In this document: one piece after another, positions 52,401 to 63,920 of the stretch
Layout of the letters: each line of letters starts with the position of its first letter
How positions within the stretch are numbered: position 1 is the first letter of the stretch
Assembly: GCA_013365365.1 (NCBI GenBank)
Contig: JABVXU010000197.1
Location: 1 to 64,000 of the forward strand
DNA from: Cruorifilaria tuberocauda
Taxonomy: Eukaryota; Nematoda; Chromadorea; Rhabditida; Onchocercidae
Direction of reading: 5' to 3'
DNA length: 64,000 nucleotides
Notes under the pieces: model-generated
What the model saw: only the letters and a program-made list of their open reading frames with translations
What the model was told of the DNA's origin: nothing
The model's database searches: none
Program-made: the position numbers and the translations under genes

Positions 52401-53390
52401 TTATCAACTCCGAAATGTCACTTACTGATATTTGCTTATTGAAGTGCAACATTTTTTTATTTAATGGTATCATTTATTAATTTTTTCAACTAATACTCAC
52501 CAAAATTTGCAACGTTCAGGTGACAAATTTGAGTGTACGTCAGCGTACATACATTTTACAACATCGTATTAATCTGGATGAAATTGCCATTGATCCGGCA
52601 CCGTTTCAACTTGTCCTGGGTACATCTCTTTATCGAGTAAGTATACTGATGAGCATACGTTTAGATTTGCAGTTTTTTTTCAAATATCAAGTAATCAAGT
52701 ATTTTTCTCAAAATCTGTTTTTTATTGTAATATAATATAATAGAACATTTGATGATAGAGGTAAAATTTTGAAAAGTTAAGCTATTGGTGTGATTTTCTA
52801 CCAAGAATGATTTATAAAGAGGAACCAATTTTAATTTTAAATCACAATGTCATACTGATGATGATAATTATTTGTTAACAATGGTAAGATTTATTTTTCA
52901 GGTGCATACATTGTTTTCGTTACTCGGTCTTAATCATGCTTATATCACAAATCGAGGAGAGCTTATGGGCGTCATTTCGATTAAAGAGGTTTGTCATTTT
53001 TCAAAAAATTTTTTGGGTTTTTTCAAAAAAAGTGTTAGAATTTTTTACATAACTTTTTTCGAAATCTTTGCAAAATTTAAAGAAAACAAATATTTATTTC
53101 CATAAAATTGCTTTCTTTTAAATATTAGCAAACTTATTTTCATTTCTTATTTTTAGATTCGTAATGCACTTGCAAATATATATAGTCGTGGCGCTATTCC
53201 AACTTATTCAGTACGTAAGACTACCATGACAGGACCAAGTAGACCGTTATCGGATGAAAGGATTACGGAACGATTGATAGCAACAGTAGCTACCCAAACA
53301 CTGTTAGAAGATCAGGTTACTTACGGTGTGGATTCTGATGTTGAAACATCTGATATAAATGATGCTGTTGATTGCAAAACGTCATCATAA
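43436..53390 (+). CDS. CLC-family chloride channel with C-terminal CBS pair
   Basis: Exons: 43436 to 43546 or 43573 (uncertain), 44634-44704, 45011-45174, 46423-46542, 47187-47321, 47414-47547, 47851-48013, 48154-48285, 48383-48467, 48635-48736, 48846-48930, 49224-49385, 49891-50068, 50419-50516, 50830-50945, 51251-51387, 51568-51798, 52007-52056, 52520-52636, 52902-52988, 53157-53390; about 900 aa. Selectivity-filter signatures are present: [20 protein letters not shown] (gating Glu codon 47545-47547) and [16 protein letters not shown]. Further matches are [29 protein letters not shown] and QPSIYESII, then CBS1 (51251 on) and CBS2 with [16 protein letters not shown]. Overall similarity is to the CLC-1/2 plasma-membrane branch, nematode clh genes. 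At the proton-glutamate position there is Ser (48174-48176), which argues for a channel, not a proton exchanger. The exact clh ortholog and first exon are not settled. Confidence 0.92.
43655..43703 (+). repeat. (AC)n microsatellite in first CLC intron
   Basis: An imperfect ACACAC/ACGC run follows the proposed first CLC exon and supports treating this stretch as intron, even though the reading frame from 43436 stays open through it. A pyrimidine-rich tract follows at about 43848-43881. Confidence 0.9.
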
Positions 53391-53487
53391 TTCATTCCAT
53401 TGCATGATGAAAAAAAGGGGGGAGAAGAAGAATATATTCGAACTAATAATTACTGCTAGAGAAAATTATAAAATGAAAAAAAGTTGG

Positions 53488-53493
53488 AATAAA
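53488..53493 (+). terminator. Candidate poly(A) signal of CLC gene
   Basis: AATAAA occurs about 100 bases after the CLC stop codon at 53388-53390. Other A+T-rich variants lie nearby, so the choice is provisional. Confidence 0.5.
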
Positions 53494-56400
53494 TTAGGTT
53501 TAAATGAAGAAATAATATAATTCTGTTTACAGTTGTTATCGTATAGCAAATAATAACAATGAGTGAAATATAACAAAATCAAATCTCAGATTAATTACAA
53601 AATAATATGCTAAATTCAAGTGAAAAATATGTAATTATTGTTAATATGTTATCATTCTATTTTCAGTGTTTTGTTATAAACAATTTTTTACCTCAAAATC
53701 TACCTCTCCAAAGAGATTCCATGTATTAAAATCATTGATGTTTATTAGAATATTACCGTACACACCAAATGTAACATTAAAATGATGACATTTTAAAATA
53801 GTAGAAAGTGCAAAAGTGCAACAAGCGTGCAAAAATTTTCGTCTCAATCCAAAAATTTGCATTTCCAGAATGATATTAAATTCCTTAATTATTTTACCTG
53901 AAAAGCAAGTTTTTACTTTTGAAATTAAACAACTTGCTGAAATATATGAATAATATGCTAATTTATGAATAGATAAGTGTGTAACGCCAAGTTTTGATTG
54001 CCTTACATTATTTTGTGCTTTATCTAACTATTTACCGTTTTTCTTGAAAAGAAATTTATCGCTTTTTTTGTTATTAAAAATTGTTTCATTTCGTGTAGTT
54101 ATTCATACCATAAGTAAAGTATTCAATTTTTGACTGCCCGCATAATTCTTAATACAGCAAATATGAAAATTCTTGAATTATGTAAATTATTGCGCGACAA
54201 TTGAAGCACATTGCAATTTTTTTCATTTGAAATTTCAGTTTTTATACTAATTAATATATTTCCATAATTCTATTTATTACTAAAAAATAGTAAAGTGAAA
54301 TTAGCAAAAATTATACAAAACTAATATCAGTCAAAAGGTGAAAATCTTTAAATCGTCCATTCTGAAGATTTATTAATCTATTTGGAACAAAAAATATTAA
54401 CGAAACTTTTGGTAATTCCGTAGTTTTCATTGTTATATTTATTAATAATGCTTAAAATGAAAAATTAATGTTTTTTTTTTGATCAAATTTCAATATTTCC
54501 AAATTCGAAACCTTGTCGAGTTTTTTTCTCAAGAGTAAAAAGACAATAGAAAATTAATGCTCATTTCAGTTAGAGTTTGGTATCATCTGGTATCAAATGT
54601 ATCCAAATATTGGATATATTTATGATTGCATCATCACACAGATTCTTCATTTCATGCTAAAACAATTTCAAACATACATTTTTATCTTGTAAATAGAAAT
54701 AGAAAAATCAGTTGTAAATTAAACAAATAACCCATCTTAATAGTATATTGCATAATTAATGTCGCCGCTAATATTATTTGCCTATAATTAAAGTAGTATT
54801 TAATGCCAATACAAAAGTGTATGTTATTCGGAATTAATTCAAATAGAATTATTTTATACATTATTTCTGATACAATACTGCAACAGTTCTTCCTTCTGTT
54901 ATCCTCAACAAACAATATTGCTTTTCGTACTCAATCATAATTTAGTTTTTTGTTAAATTCTATTTATAAAAACAAAACTAAGGTTTACATACATTTTGAT
55001 GGTTGATATTTTTTAGTGATTAAGTTAGCAAAAAAATTCATTAATAGTTATTTAGCAAAATAATCAAAAAAAAGCAGAAAAAAAAACAAACAACATTATG
55101 GGTAGAGAATACCAGTGTTCTAAGAAAAATGAAAAATCGAAAAAGACATTGTTGTGATTGGTAATGGTTGAGTACACGAAAACAGATGAAATCAGTTATC
55201 CTGTACAACAAGCAATATTAACAATCAATAAAGCTAATTAAAACAGATAGAAGTTACTTCACCAATGATATAAAACATTGTTTCACTGGTCGTTTTATCA
55301 ACCATATCTGTATTGAAAATAAAAAAAAAACTTCGAAATAGTTTGCACCTTCCTAGATAAACGACTGAATAAATCGTTATGATAGACTGTGTGGACGCTA
55401 AGTCTTATAAAGAACATCACATATAAAAACATTTGCACATAATTCAAAAAAATATTGATAATTACATTATCGGAGGTATGGAAAGTAGAGCATAGTTTAC
55501 GTGATAGTTTGGATATTTTTTGGGAAACAAACATTTTGCAGCATTCTCATGCTAGTTAAATCAAAATTAAAAGTTCATATATTAAAAGAATGGAACAACT
55601 AACCTTCAAATAAGTGTTGAACCCTATTTCTTAACTTTAGCTTTTTATGCTATAAGGAAGGATAGATATGTCTTAACTGCTATATGAAATAGTATTAATA
55701 CTTACTGAAACCTGCACAATAATCTTATAAAATTATCACACCGTATTATGATCTCAAATAAAGTTTGTCCCGAAATTATCAATAAAGAATGAGAAGAAAA
55801 GTAATTCTGACGTGTAAAAGATGTCATAAAAGTACGATAACAATAATTAAAAATATTTGAAGTTTTTAGCATTGCTATTGACCAATTAATTTCAATTATA
55901 ATAATCATTTTATGAACTAAAATTATTAAAATGAAATGTAAGAGCAAAGTGTGATGAAAATTAATGAAAAAGTATTCAATTGTGGGGCGATATTTGATTA
56001 GATTCTATTTTATATTCAACCTTTACATAATTTTGTTAAATTTAAAACCTAAACCTAAAAATCATATGCATCTATGAATAAATGTATTAAAATAGCAAGC
56101 AATTAGAGGAGAAATTATTTAAAATAGATTTTTTAATTATAAATTAATAAAATTGTGAACTATATCAGCTAAAAAAAGGCTGTCAACAAATCAAAAATTT
56201 AAAAAAAATTAAAATTCTCATTGGTAATTCTGTTGAAAATGTCCAATTTTAAGAACAATAAAAATTAAGAAGAATAGTTTACAAAATATTATTTCAAATA
56301 TTTCCATTCGAGGTCACCCTCAAAAAGCAGGATGAAAAGTTCGACTACCATTAGGACAATATGAAATCCATATAACAAATAGAGGAATATGTAGCCAGCC

Positions 56401-57749
56401 AAGGGCTTAAATCTTTTGTGGATGTAGTCAAATTTTTATTCATATTTCCCGACCAGAACTACAACTATAAGATCAATTTATCTGCAATTTCATAAAAGAG
56501 AAAATGAAATCTTTGAAATTAATTTTAATTTCCCTGAGCAATTTCTATAAGAAAATCAAATTTAGTCAATTTTAATAGCATTAAAGAATCAAATTTCTCG
56601 AGATTGATTTTGACTTCCATCAGAAAATAAAATCATTTAGCTCAGTAAAGATACGAACTCTACTACCGGTAATTTAACTGACTAATTGTAGTTTTGTAAT
56701 CCAAATAATGAACAAAATATCTATATTAGTCCTCATATCTTGTCGAATACTAAAATTTGATTTAAAATACGCAAATAAACTCCTGATTCCAATTTAAAAA
56801 GTTAAAATATTTGTTATAAGAAGAAACTTTGATTTTTAATAAAAACGAAATCATCAACAAGAATTCAATTCCTTCAGAAGGTCATAATCATATAACCAAT
56901 TTTAACTTTTAACTTTGATCTCATTTCATATGACACTGTCCGTTATTGGGTAATATTAAATAATTGCCCGAAACAAGAAGACATCAATTTCATACAAAAT
57001 AATATTAGGTGGAGAAATAGTAATAACAGCATGTGTGGGTTATAAATTTCATACATTAACTATTATTAGCTGTAACAAAAATTTTTATTTTATAAAAATA
57101 TTTACCAAACAAAATGAAGACAAAATTATTACAAAGAAAAGGAATTACGCTTTCGTATCTTTTTGGAGATCATTTCATCTTTTCTATCTCTTTCGTTTCA
57201 TTCACATCGCTCCCACAAACTATCTCGACACCATAATGAAACTTTGAGCAAGGAGTAAAAAGACCAGGATGATTCACGAGAAAAAATGAGATGCTTAAGT
57301 TACGGAAAAGTTTGCAAAAATCATAAATTTCCTTCTCCAAGGTTATAAATAGTCAATAATTGATCCAATTTTCCTATTAAATTAATAAAATAACGGATAA
57401 TCCCTTCTAATGATAAAGAACATAATCAATGTGATTCAAAAACAAAAATAACAACAATTATCATTACAAGTTATTTGTTCTTCCTAAAAGATGTGGAAAT
57501 AACGCGACTTCAAAAGAGCTCAAATGATCAATGAATTTCCAAAATAATTGACTCTTGAAATAAATTCAAAAAAAAAGTTCAAAGAATAAAAAAAATTATA
57601 TCAATAAAAAATAGTACAGAAGGAAAACACTAAAAGTAATGAATGACTAAGAAAAACAATAAGATAGAGAAATTTTTCAAACGTAAAAAAACGATGTATT
57701 TTGAAGTTGGACTCGAGAAACATCCATCTACCACTTCCTAACCTCAGTG
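53494..57749. other. Convergent intergenic region, no gene seen
   Basis: About 4.3 kb between the 3' ends of the CLC gene (plus) and the NDUFAF6-like gene (minus). Short frames on both strands are A+T-driven and unrecognised. A slightly more G+C-rich patch around 56305-56460 has no open frame worth calling. Confidence 0.6.
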
Positions 57750-59698
57750 TCAATATCGACCGAACAACCTACGCCACCAAAAACGCCATGCAAGAAGACT
57801 GTATCCATGTTGAAGTCGAGCATTCAGTAAATTATAATTGCTCTGGCGAAGTGTTTTCACCACGTGATCCAATGTTGCACCGCTTGCCATGAGCGCCAGT
57901 CGTAAATTTGGTTCGATGCTTTTACGATATTGTCTACTTTTTAAAAGTTCCTCCTCTGCTATCTTTAAATTTAAAAAATTAGAATATGCCCACAAAATAC
58001 TGCAGCTGAGTAGGTCTTGACAAAAACGATTGATTAACTGGTGCGATCGAGTAAAGCTAATAAAAGAATACTCATCCTTCAAAATAATTTTTAGGAATCA
58101 GAATTATTATTCATAATATTTCAAAACTTGTCTTGAAAAAGCTACATAAGAAATTATATAATTCTTTTATAATCAAATTCAATTCAATTCGGAAATCTCA
58201 AGGCACTGACATCAGTAAGCTCCTTGATTAAATCACGCAGTGCATTCGGCTTTTTATTCCCAAATACGTCATCTTCACTTAACTGATATTTTTCCATTAA
58301 ATCATTCGGAAGCAGGAAGATCCCTCTTGCCAGTAAAGGTATCGCCGACCTGTTACAAATTCATCAAAAATTTAGAAAGAATATCTTATATTAAAAAAAT
58401 TAAAATTTGAAACTAAAAAATTGAAATCTAAAGCCGAAACTTCCAGTGAAAATAAGTACCTAATTAAAGTAATAATTGAAATAGCATGTGACATCGACTC
58501 CGCTGCTTGGATTGCCTTTTCAGAAAGCAATACCTCATTAACCCCATGACAGCCAGAAAGTAGATGCATAATCAGTTGAATTACGGAGCCTGTAGTTTCG
58601 ATGCCATACTTCTTGACGTCAACGAGAGATTCGAACGGACGATCACCCAACGTTCTTTGCCTTGCGATAACCAAATTTCTTAGTAAATGCTCATCAAAAC
58701 GATGTCCAAAGAGACTTAAAGCTATTGCAACTGGTTGCCTGCAAACTTATCTGATCGTCGAGTATAATTATGAGGGAAATTGAAATTGAAAATACGCATT
58801 CGAATTTGAAGCTTTATGAAAAGATAAACTACCGAGGTAGTGGTCCCTTTGCTTGACCATATAAAACATCCAAAGTATCTTTCCAGAATTGCAAACGATA
58901 TATTCCAGAAACTCCCGCATTACGAACGACTTGGTCTCGAATAATAGCTAATTCGACATTAAAAGCCAGTAGCTGAAAAAACTTTAAAACTAGCCGTCTC
59001 ATACGGTGCATTATAAGAATTTCTTTAATTCCATTAAACCATTGAAAGCAAAAGTAGATAGAAGTAAAAGATTTACAGTGAACAAAGCAGGCTGAATTTC
59101 CGATGGCATCACTAATCCGGCAACATAATTGGCATAATCTCGCTCACGAGTTACTTTTAAACATTGATGAAGGGATTCGTTTATAACCTATAAGTACAAA
59201 GTGAACACTTTAATTGAGTATAATCAATGTATAATTTCTTTTTCGCGATCACAAAGAATGCTGAAAATCTTATAAACAGCGCATTACTAACTGCATAACT
59301 AAAGACCACCTGAATTAAGTATTTTTAACATCAATTAGGATGCTCTAAATTCAATTAATATCAAAAATCTGAATTGAAGTTAAAAAACATATCACAACTA
59401 ATCTACTTATTGTGTAGCATAAAAACTGCAGCAAGCAGCAATAAATCATGATTGATTTTATATTTTGCAATATTCACTGTTTAAAAAAAAATTTTTTCAG
59501 AATTGAAGAAATAAGTTTAGAATATCTCTTTCACCAACAAAGATTCGTTACCTTTTTGGAAAGAGACTTTGACTGAGGATTTCGTTGCGATATTCCTTCT
59601 TTTCCCATTGAAAACTTTCCATACAATTCATTCCCAACACATTTATAGATAATGGCTGGACATGATGTCGTTTTTCTATCGCATGAAGTAATTATTAT
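57750..59698 (-). CDS. NDUFAF6: NDUFAF6-like complex I assembly factor (squalene/phytoene synthase fold)
   Basis: Exons with agreeing phase: 59698-59552, 59187-59077, 58972-58833, 58738-58460, 58349-58211, 57962-57750 (stop TGA). The core from 59187 on is about 293 residues and follows human NDUFAF6 throughout: CLKVTRERDYANYV, AFNVELAIIRDQV, YRLQFWKDTLDVLYG, QPVAIAL, IARQRTLGDRPFESL, YGIETTGSVIQL, ARGIFLLPNDLM and a C-terminal WRFWWRRLFGRY. The family resembles squalene/phytoene synthases but acts in mitochondria in assembly of complex I, not as a known enzyme; the Asp pair of the catalytic motif is Ala-Ile here. The N-terminus is uncertain: exon 59698-59552 is open with no Met at its start, so an upstream exon must supply the start and targeting peptide. 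It lies downstream of EMC5 on the same strand. Confidence 0.88.
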
Positions 59699-59791
59699 CT
59701 AAATTACAATTAATAAAACATGATTCAAAAATTAACAATAAATATAATTTCGATATTGAAAAATTTTGTCGAAGAAATCAGAAAAACATAC

Positions 59792-60024
59792 CTCATATGA
59801 CATAAAAGAGAACACTGGGAAAAATGAAGAGAATAATGTCGAATACTTAACGATTAACTGTCGCTGTGAAAAAGTTCGCCAGTTGACGAAAACGGGTCCT
59901 ATAACTTGAAATTAAATAAATTCAAACAAAAATTGTGAGTAAACAACGAAGCTGAGATTTTTAATGTTTGAATCCTCAATCGCTGTAAGGATGCAGAAAA
60001 TGGTGCACTGAAAATTGAGCCCAT
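59792..60024 (-). other. Candidate 5' exons ahead of NDUFAF6-like gene
   Basis: Two coding-like segments precede the NDUFAF6 core. Segment 59898-59792 starts after TTATAG and ends at GAG|GTATG in the phase needed by the exon starting at 59698; it reads GPVFVNWRTFSQRQ onward and then becomes hydrophobic. An ATG at 60024 opens MGSIFSAPFSASLQRLRIQ, basic and without acids, like a mitochondrial presequence. The two do not join in phase by any GT/AG pair I could find. Joining 60024 to an internal acceptor near 59684 is possible. They may belong to NDUFAF6, to alternative first exons, or to a separate small gene. Confidence 0.35.
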
Positions 60025-60417
60025 CCTCTCTTTTCTAATACTCTAAATTACTGTACTTGATTCACTGAGTATCAGTCATTCACGTATCAGTCATCACTTA
60101 TAAAATGTAGCTGTGAGAAAATAAAATATCCTAATATATTTGGTAAAGCAGTTTCAAGAATGTAAACACTTTCATGTTTTATAGCACATAAAAAAAGTGT
60201 TATTTAAAAGGTAGGAATTGAAAATGTTTTACGGAAGAAAGCTGAGGAAAACCAAAAAACATAAGAAAATTCTGTTAATAAGTGCTTACGTCAACGTCTG
60301 AAGCATTCTCCTAAATTCAAATATAAGCATTTCGTAACCTTCTTAGTCTCATTAAATCAAGGAACAAAACTTTGAGAACATAACTGAAGTTGAAAAGCTA
60401 TATCGAAAAAACAAATC

Positions 60418-61920
60418 TCATAACGAAAATGGAAGTTTAAAAAAAATAACCAATGAAGAATCGCGGTAGTGATGGAGTGAATCGCTGTATGATGGCGAAA
60501 GAGTTTTTGCACGATGATCGAATGTATAAAATGATGGGCAGTTTCCAACTGTATCCCATGACTTTGTACGATTCTAAAAGCATTAAGCGTTAAAAACCTC
60601 GAGAAAAAATTCTAAGCATAAATCACCTGAATCTAGCTACTCCTCAATAGTTATTCTAAAAATTTGTTTCAAAAATCATACTCCTAAAATTCATTTTTTC
60701 ATCTCTATCCACGATGTGACTTTCTACAGCATTGAACATAAAATTTAGTTATTATGAAAATAAAAATCTTTTATGGACATTTAAAGTCATGTGAAGTTTT
60801 TTAGCAATTTTCAAATTCTAGTTTTACTTATTCTAAATCATCAACAATTTAATCATTTGATGTTGCATGTTATACAGCTCACTGCATGTTATACAGAAAG
60901 TAAGATCTCTGTTCCATTTTATATGCAAGGCTCGGAGCAAAATACTTAAAAATTTTCAAAAAAATACGGAATTCGAAGGAAGTAAATTTAAAATTAGCAA
61001 TTAACAACCTGCAAATCAGAACGGATTGGTTGAAATTCTCCGGCAATATAAGTGGCACTGTAAATGAAAGCAATTAAGCTTACAACCGTTTGTACGACAA
61101 TATCAAGAGGCAGTTGCGTAAACGGTTGTTCCGTTAGTCGTAAATAAAATCGATGCTGCAAAAATAATACAATCTACCCTAATCAACGAAAGTTAAGAAA
61201 TCCGAGACCAAAATTTCTTATTCTTAGTTTTGTAACAACGACTGCCAAAAATAAGAAAAATATAATGTTGGTAGTTGGTCCATATGTTGTCTAACATTAC
61301 AGACAACTGTTACTATTCACGATTTTCTTGAAGATTATCGCAATAATAACCGGCAAATCTATTCTATTCAAATCATTTATTTATAATATGGAAGAACTGG
61401 GTGATATTTATTTTCATTGCTAATTAGCAATCATTATTAGAGAAAACTGCCATTTTGAAAGTAGCAAATAATTAATATTATATAATATCTACTCGGGACA
61501 TTATCTTATAATGTCTACCTGACTTTATGGTCTCTCTACCGAAAGATACTGGGAAAGAAATAATTTAAAAATAGTTGCTCTTTAGACCAAAGTTTTCTTT
61601 TTTTTAGATTCAGATTCAGATTTAGCAGGATCAATAACTATTAAATTGATCACCGTTCGAAGACAGCCAGTATTTTATTTCTTCTAGTATGTTATGAACC
61701 ACTTCGTTTTTTAATATCAATCGCATTGAGAAGTTTATCTACTGCTTTTTCATGTATCTGTGAAAAATAGTGAAACTCCTTCCTCAAGATTCCGCTGAGA
61801 TGGAGACCTTTCAATGATATAAAAGATACGTACCTGTGCAGCTGAATAAGCACAATGTAAAAGAGAGACGAGACCAGCTAAACAAACTCCGCGAAATATT
61901 GATAAACTCGTTGGATTCAT
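60418..61920 (-). CDS. EMC5: ER membrane protein complex subunit 5 (EMC5/MMGT1)
   Basis: Three exons, all phase 0: 61920-61834 (29 codons), 61155-61009 (49), 60573-60418 (51 plus stop), giving 129 aa (human 131). The sequence follows MMGT1 closely: CAYSAAQ|HRFYLRLTE across the first junction, LPLDIVVQT, YIAGEFQP, then WDTVGNCPSFYTFDHR near the end. Two hydrophobic spans are visible, about residues 7-25 and 39-60. EMC5 is a core membrane subunit of the complex that inserts tail-anchored and multi-pass proteins into the ER; a magnesium transport role was also proposed. The ATG at 61920 is chosen because the frame before it has no other ATG and a TTCGTTCAG acceptor lies about 40 bases upstream, fitting trans-splicing. 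Confidence 0.93.
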
Positions 61921-63013
61921 CGAACTGATTACGCTTTTGTCTTTCACACTTCTCCCTGAACGAAATTTAACTTTCCATTAATTCTGATTCTGGAAACCAC
62001 ACAAAACTGAAAAAATGAAGCTACTGAATGATTTAAGCTGTTATATTAGATGCAACAATTTGTCGGATATTTTGATCTTTGTTCTGAAGCAGCAAATCAC
62101 GGAGAAGGCGTAATGTTAGCTATCGTTAAGTCTTTTTAGATTACTTAACTCCATTTTAATAAGTTTTCTGAAACACAAAATATTTGCCATATTACCGTAT
62201 CGAATATTAACAAGGTAACATTCCTCAAACAAATAATCAATAACACAAAAGATATTCTGAAGGTATTTTCTTTCCAGAATTCCAAATAACCAGTTAACAT
62301 TAACAAAGTCATGAAAATACAGTTTTTAATGGAAAAGCTTGTAATATCAATAAGAGATACCACTCACAAGAAAACAAGAAATTCAAAAAGCATTTTGAAT
62401 TGAAAGACAAACAAACACAAGAACTGCTGTTGCATAGCAATGTGAATTTTTTATCTAGAAGGAAGAAAACAGCCACTATGCAAGAAAAATGACTTATTTC
62501 CATGAAAAGAAATTAAAACTGAAAACAATTTGAACTTTCAGTGAAATAAATAAGCTTTAGAAAATCACATCGCAACATTTTCTGAATTGCTTCATTATTT
62601 TTAAATGTAAAGGATTAGAAAACCTGATATAACATTTTACAAATTAAAAACAATAATAATAAATAGAACAAAATTTAGACAACACCAGAAATGTACGATT
62701 GAACTTGAGATCGTACACACGATACTGGTAAGTGATGATAAAGAAATTGGAATTGTGAAGGATGATAATGATTATAATTATAAAAATTAGTCCTGTGTGG
62801 AAAAATTACAACGATTAATCTTTTGCCTCACAGGATGACTGTGACTGGCCAATGCAGGTTCACCAAACCTATAAAATCAAATGATTTCCCGACTTAGTTT
62901 CACTGCATAATATCGAAAAAGTTAATACAATAAGACTTGATGCGTCCTCGTACCCATAATTCGAAAAAAAATTCCGGTATTTCCAAAGTGAAAAAAGGGG
63001 TATAATCACTAGT
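61921..63013. other. Region upstream of EMC5, no firm gene
   Basis: Presumed promoter of EMC5 plus unassigned A+T-rich DNA. One minus-strand segment ahead of 62870 (after a TTTTATAG site) reads FGEPALASHSHPVRQK and reaches a stop, but no partner exon could be phased to it, so it is not called. Confidence 0.5.
62692..62717. repeat. 8-bp perfect hairpin
   Basis: TGTACGAT (62692-62699) and ATCGTACA (62710-62717) are exact reverse complements around a 10-base loop. Short, and of unknown role. Confidence 0.5.
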
Positions 63014-63241
63014 ATGATCAACAAAGAACATGATCAAAAAAGCAACCTTTTCATCAACTTTTCCATATACACAACTACTGTTTTCCTCATATTCTTCTTG
63101 AAATTTGCCATTAAAATACGCTCAATTACCGAATTAAACTTCCCAAATGATGTTGACACAAAACCACCGCGTTCCACAATCGTTCCCGGGATTCCGTTTT
63201 TGAAACCCTTTCAGCAAAATTTTCAGAAATTCTTTAATTAA
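63014..63241 (+). CDS. Possible small single-pass membrane protein (75 aa)
   Basis: An uninterrupted frame from ATG 63014 to TAA encodes 75 residues. A polar start (MINKEHDQKSN) is followed by a hydrophobic span at about residues 12-31, then a basic and proline-containing tail ending PGIPFLKPFQQ. The last part is more G+C-rich than its surroundings, and AATAAA follows about 20 bases after the stop. I do not recognise a family. The minus strand is also open over much of this segment, so this is a tentative call; it could be a chance frame or one exon of a longer gene. Confidence 0.35.
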   Translation: MINKEHDQKSNLFINFSIYTTTVFLIFFLKFAIKIRSITELNFPNDVDTKPPRSTIVPGIPFLKPFQQNFQKFFN

Positions 63242-63261
63242 ACTTTTATACTGTTTGAATC

Positions 63262-63267
63262 AATAAA
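63262..63267 (+). terminator. Candidate poly(A) signal after the small ORF
   Basis: AATAAA within TCAATAAATATAAC, 20 bases after the stop at 63241. It supports a plus-strand 3' end here, but such motifs are common in A+T-rich DNA. Confidence 0.35.
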
Positions 63268-63819
63268 TATAACTTTCTCCATAAATATTACAGTTCTTTA
63301 CTTCTAATTAACACGAATTAATTCTATTATTACTTCGCATAATCGTAACATTCAGATATTTTTTTGAGAAACTATTGAAGTTGAAAACCCAACAGTTTCT
63401 AGGAGTTTCTAAGGCATTATTACTTAACAGAGAAACTGAATTTCACATAAATTTCATACATTTTCAAAAAGGTTAGCAAAAATGATTACTGACTGCCATA
63501 TAGTGATATAAAAAATGAATTATGGATAATCCTGCATTGAAAAAAACGAAAAAATACCGGCTTATAAACACAACGTTCATGAATTTTACAGGTGGATAAC
63601 ATTGTAATATTTCTTGTGTAAGTCACTAAAGACCTTTTCCTTCGATCGAATATGCTCTCTTCAACTGTTGGTACTACCTATAAAGGTCGTGTAAAGAAGA
63701 TATCTTTAAAACATCAAAATTCTGCTTGCATTTTTAGTGTAAATACTTTTGAATTAGAAATTGGATTCAGAAAGAAATTATTCCAAAAACTAATTTGAAA
63801 TTTACAACTGAATAAAACA

Positions 63820-63920
63820 TTAGTTCATAATACCCTGATGTTCGTCAAACGTGACATCCATCTCGGAACCGCTTTTAAAAATGTTCCTGTCTGCTTCAAT
63901 ATCAGTTTTTTCGTCCTGAT
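63820..63920 (-). CDS. Possible terminal exon of a gene beyond the right edge
   Basis: Reading leftward after an AG at 63922-63921, a frame of 33 codons ends in TAA at 63820; it is acidic (DEKTDIEADRN, EMDVTFDEHQ). A second frame from the better TTTCAG acceptor nearby is basic (IRTKKLILKQ) and stops at 63825. Only one can be right. The local G+C is raised and two good acceptors face left, so a terminal coding exon is plausible but unproven. Confidence 0.25.
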
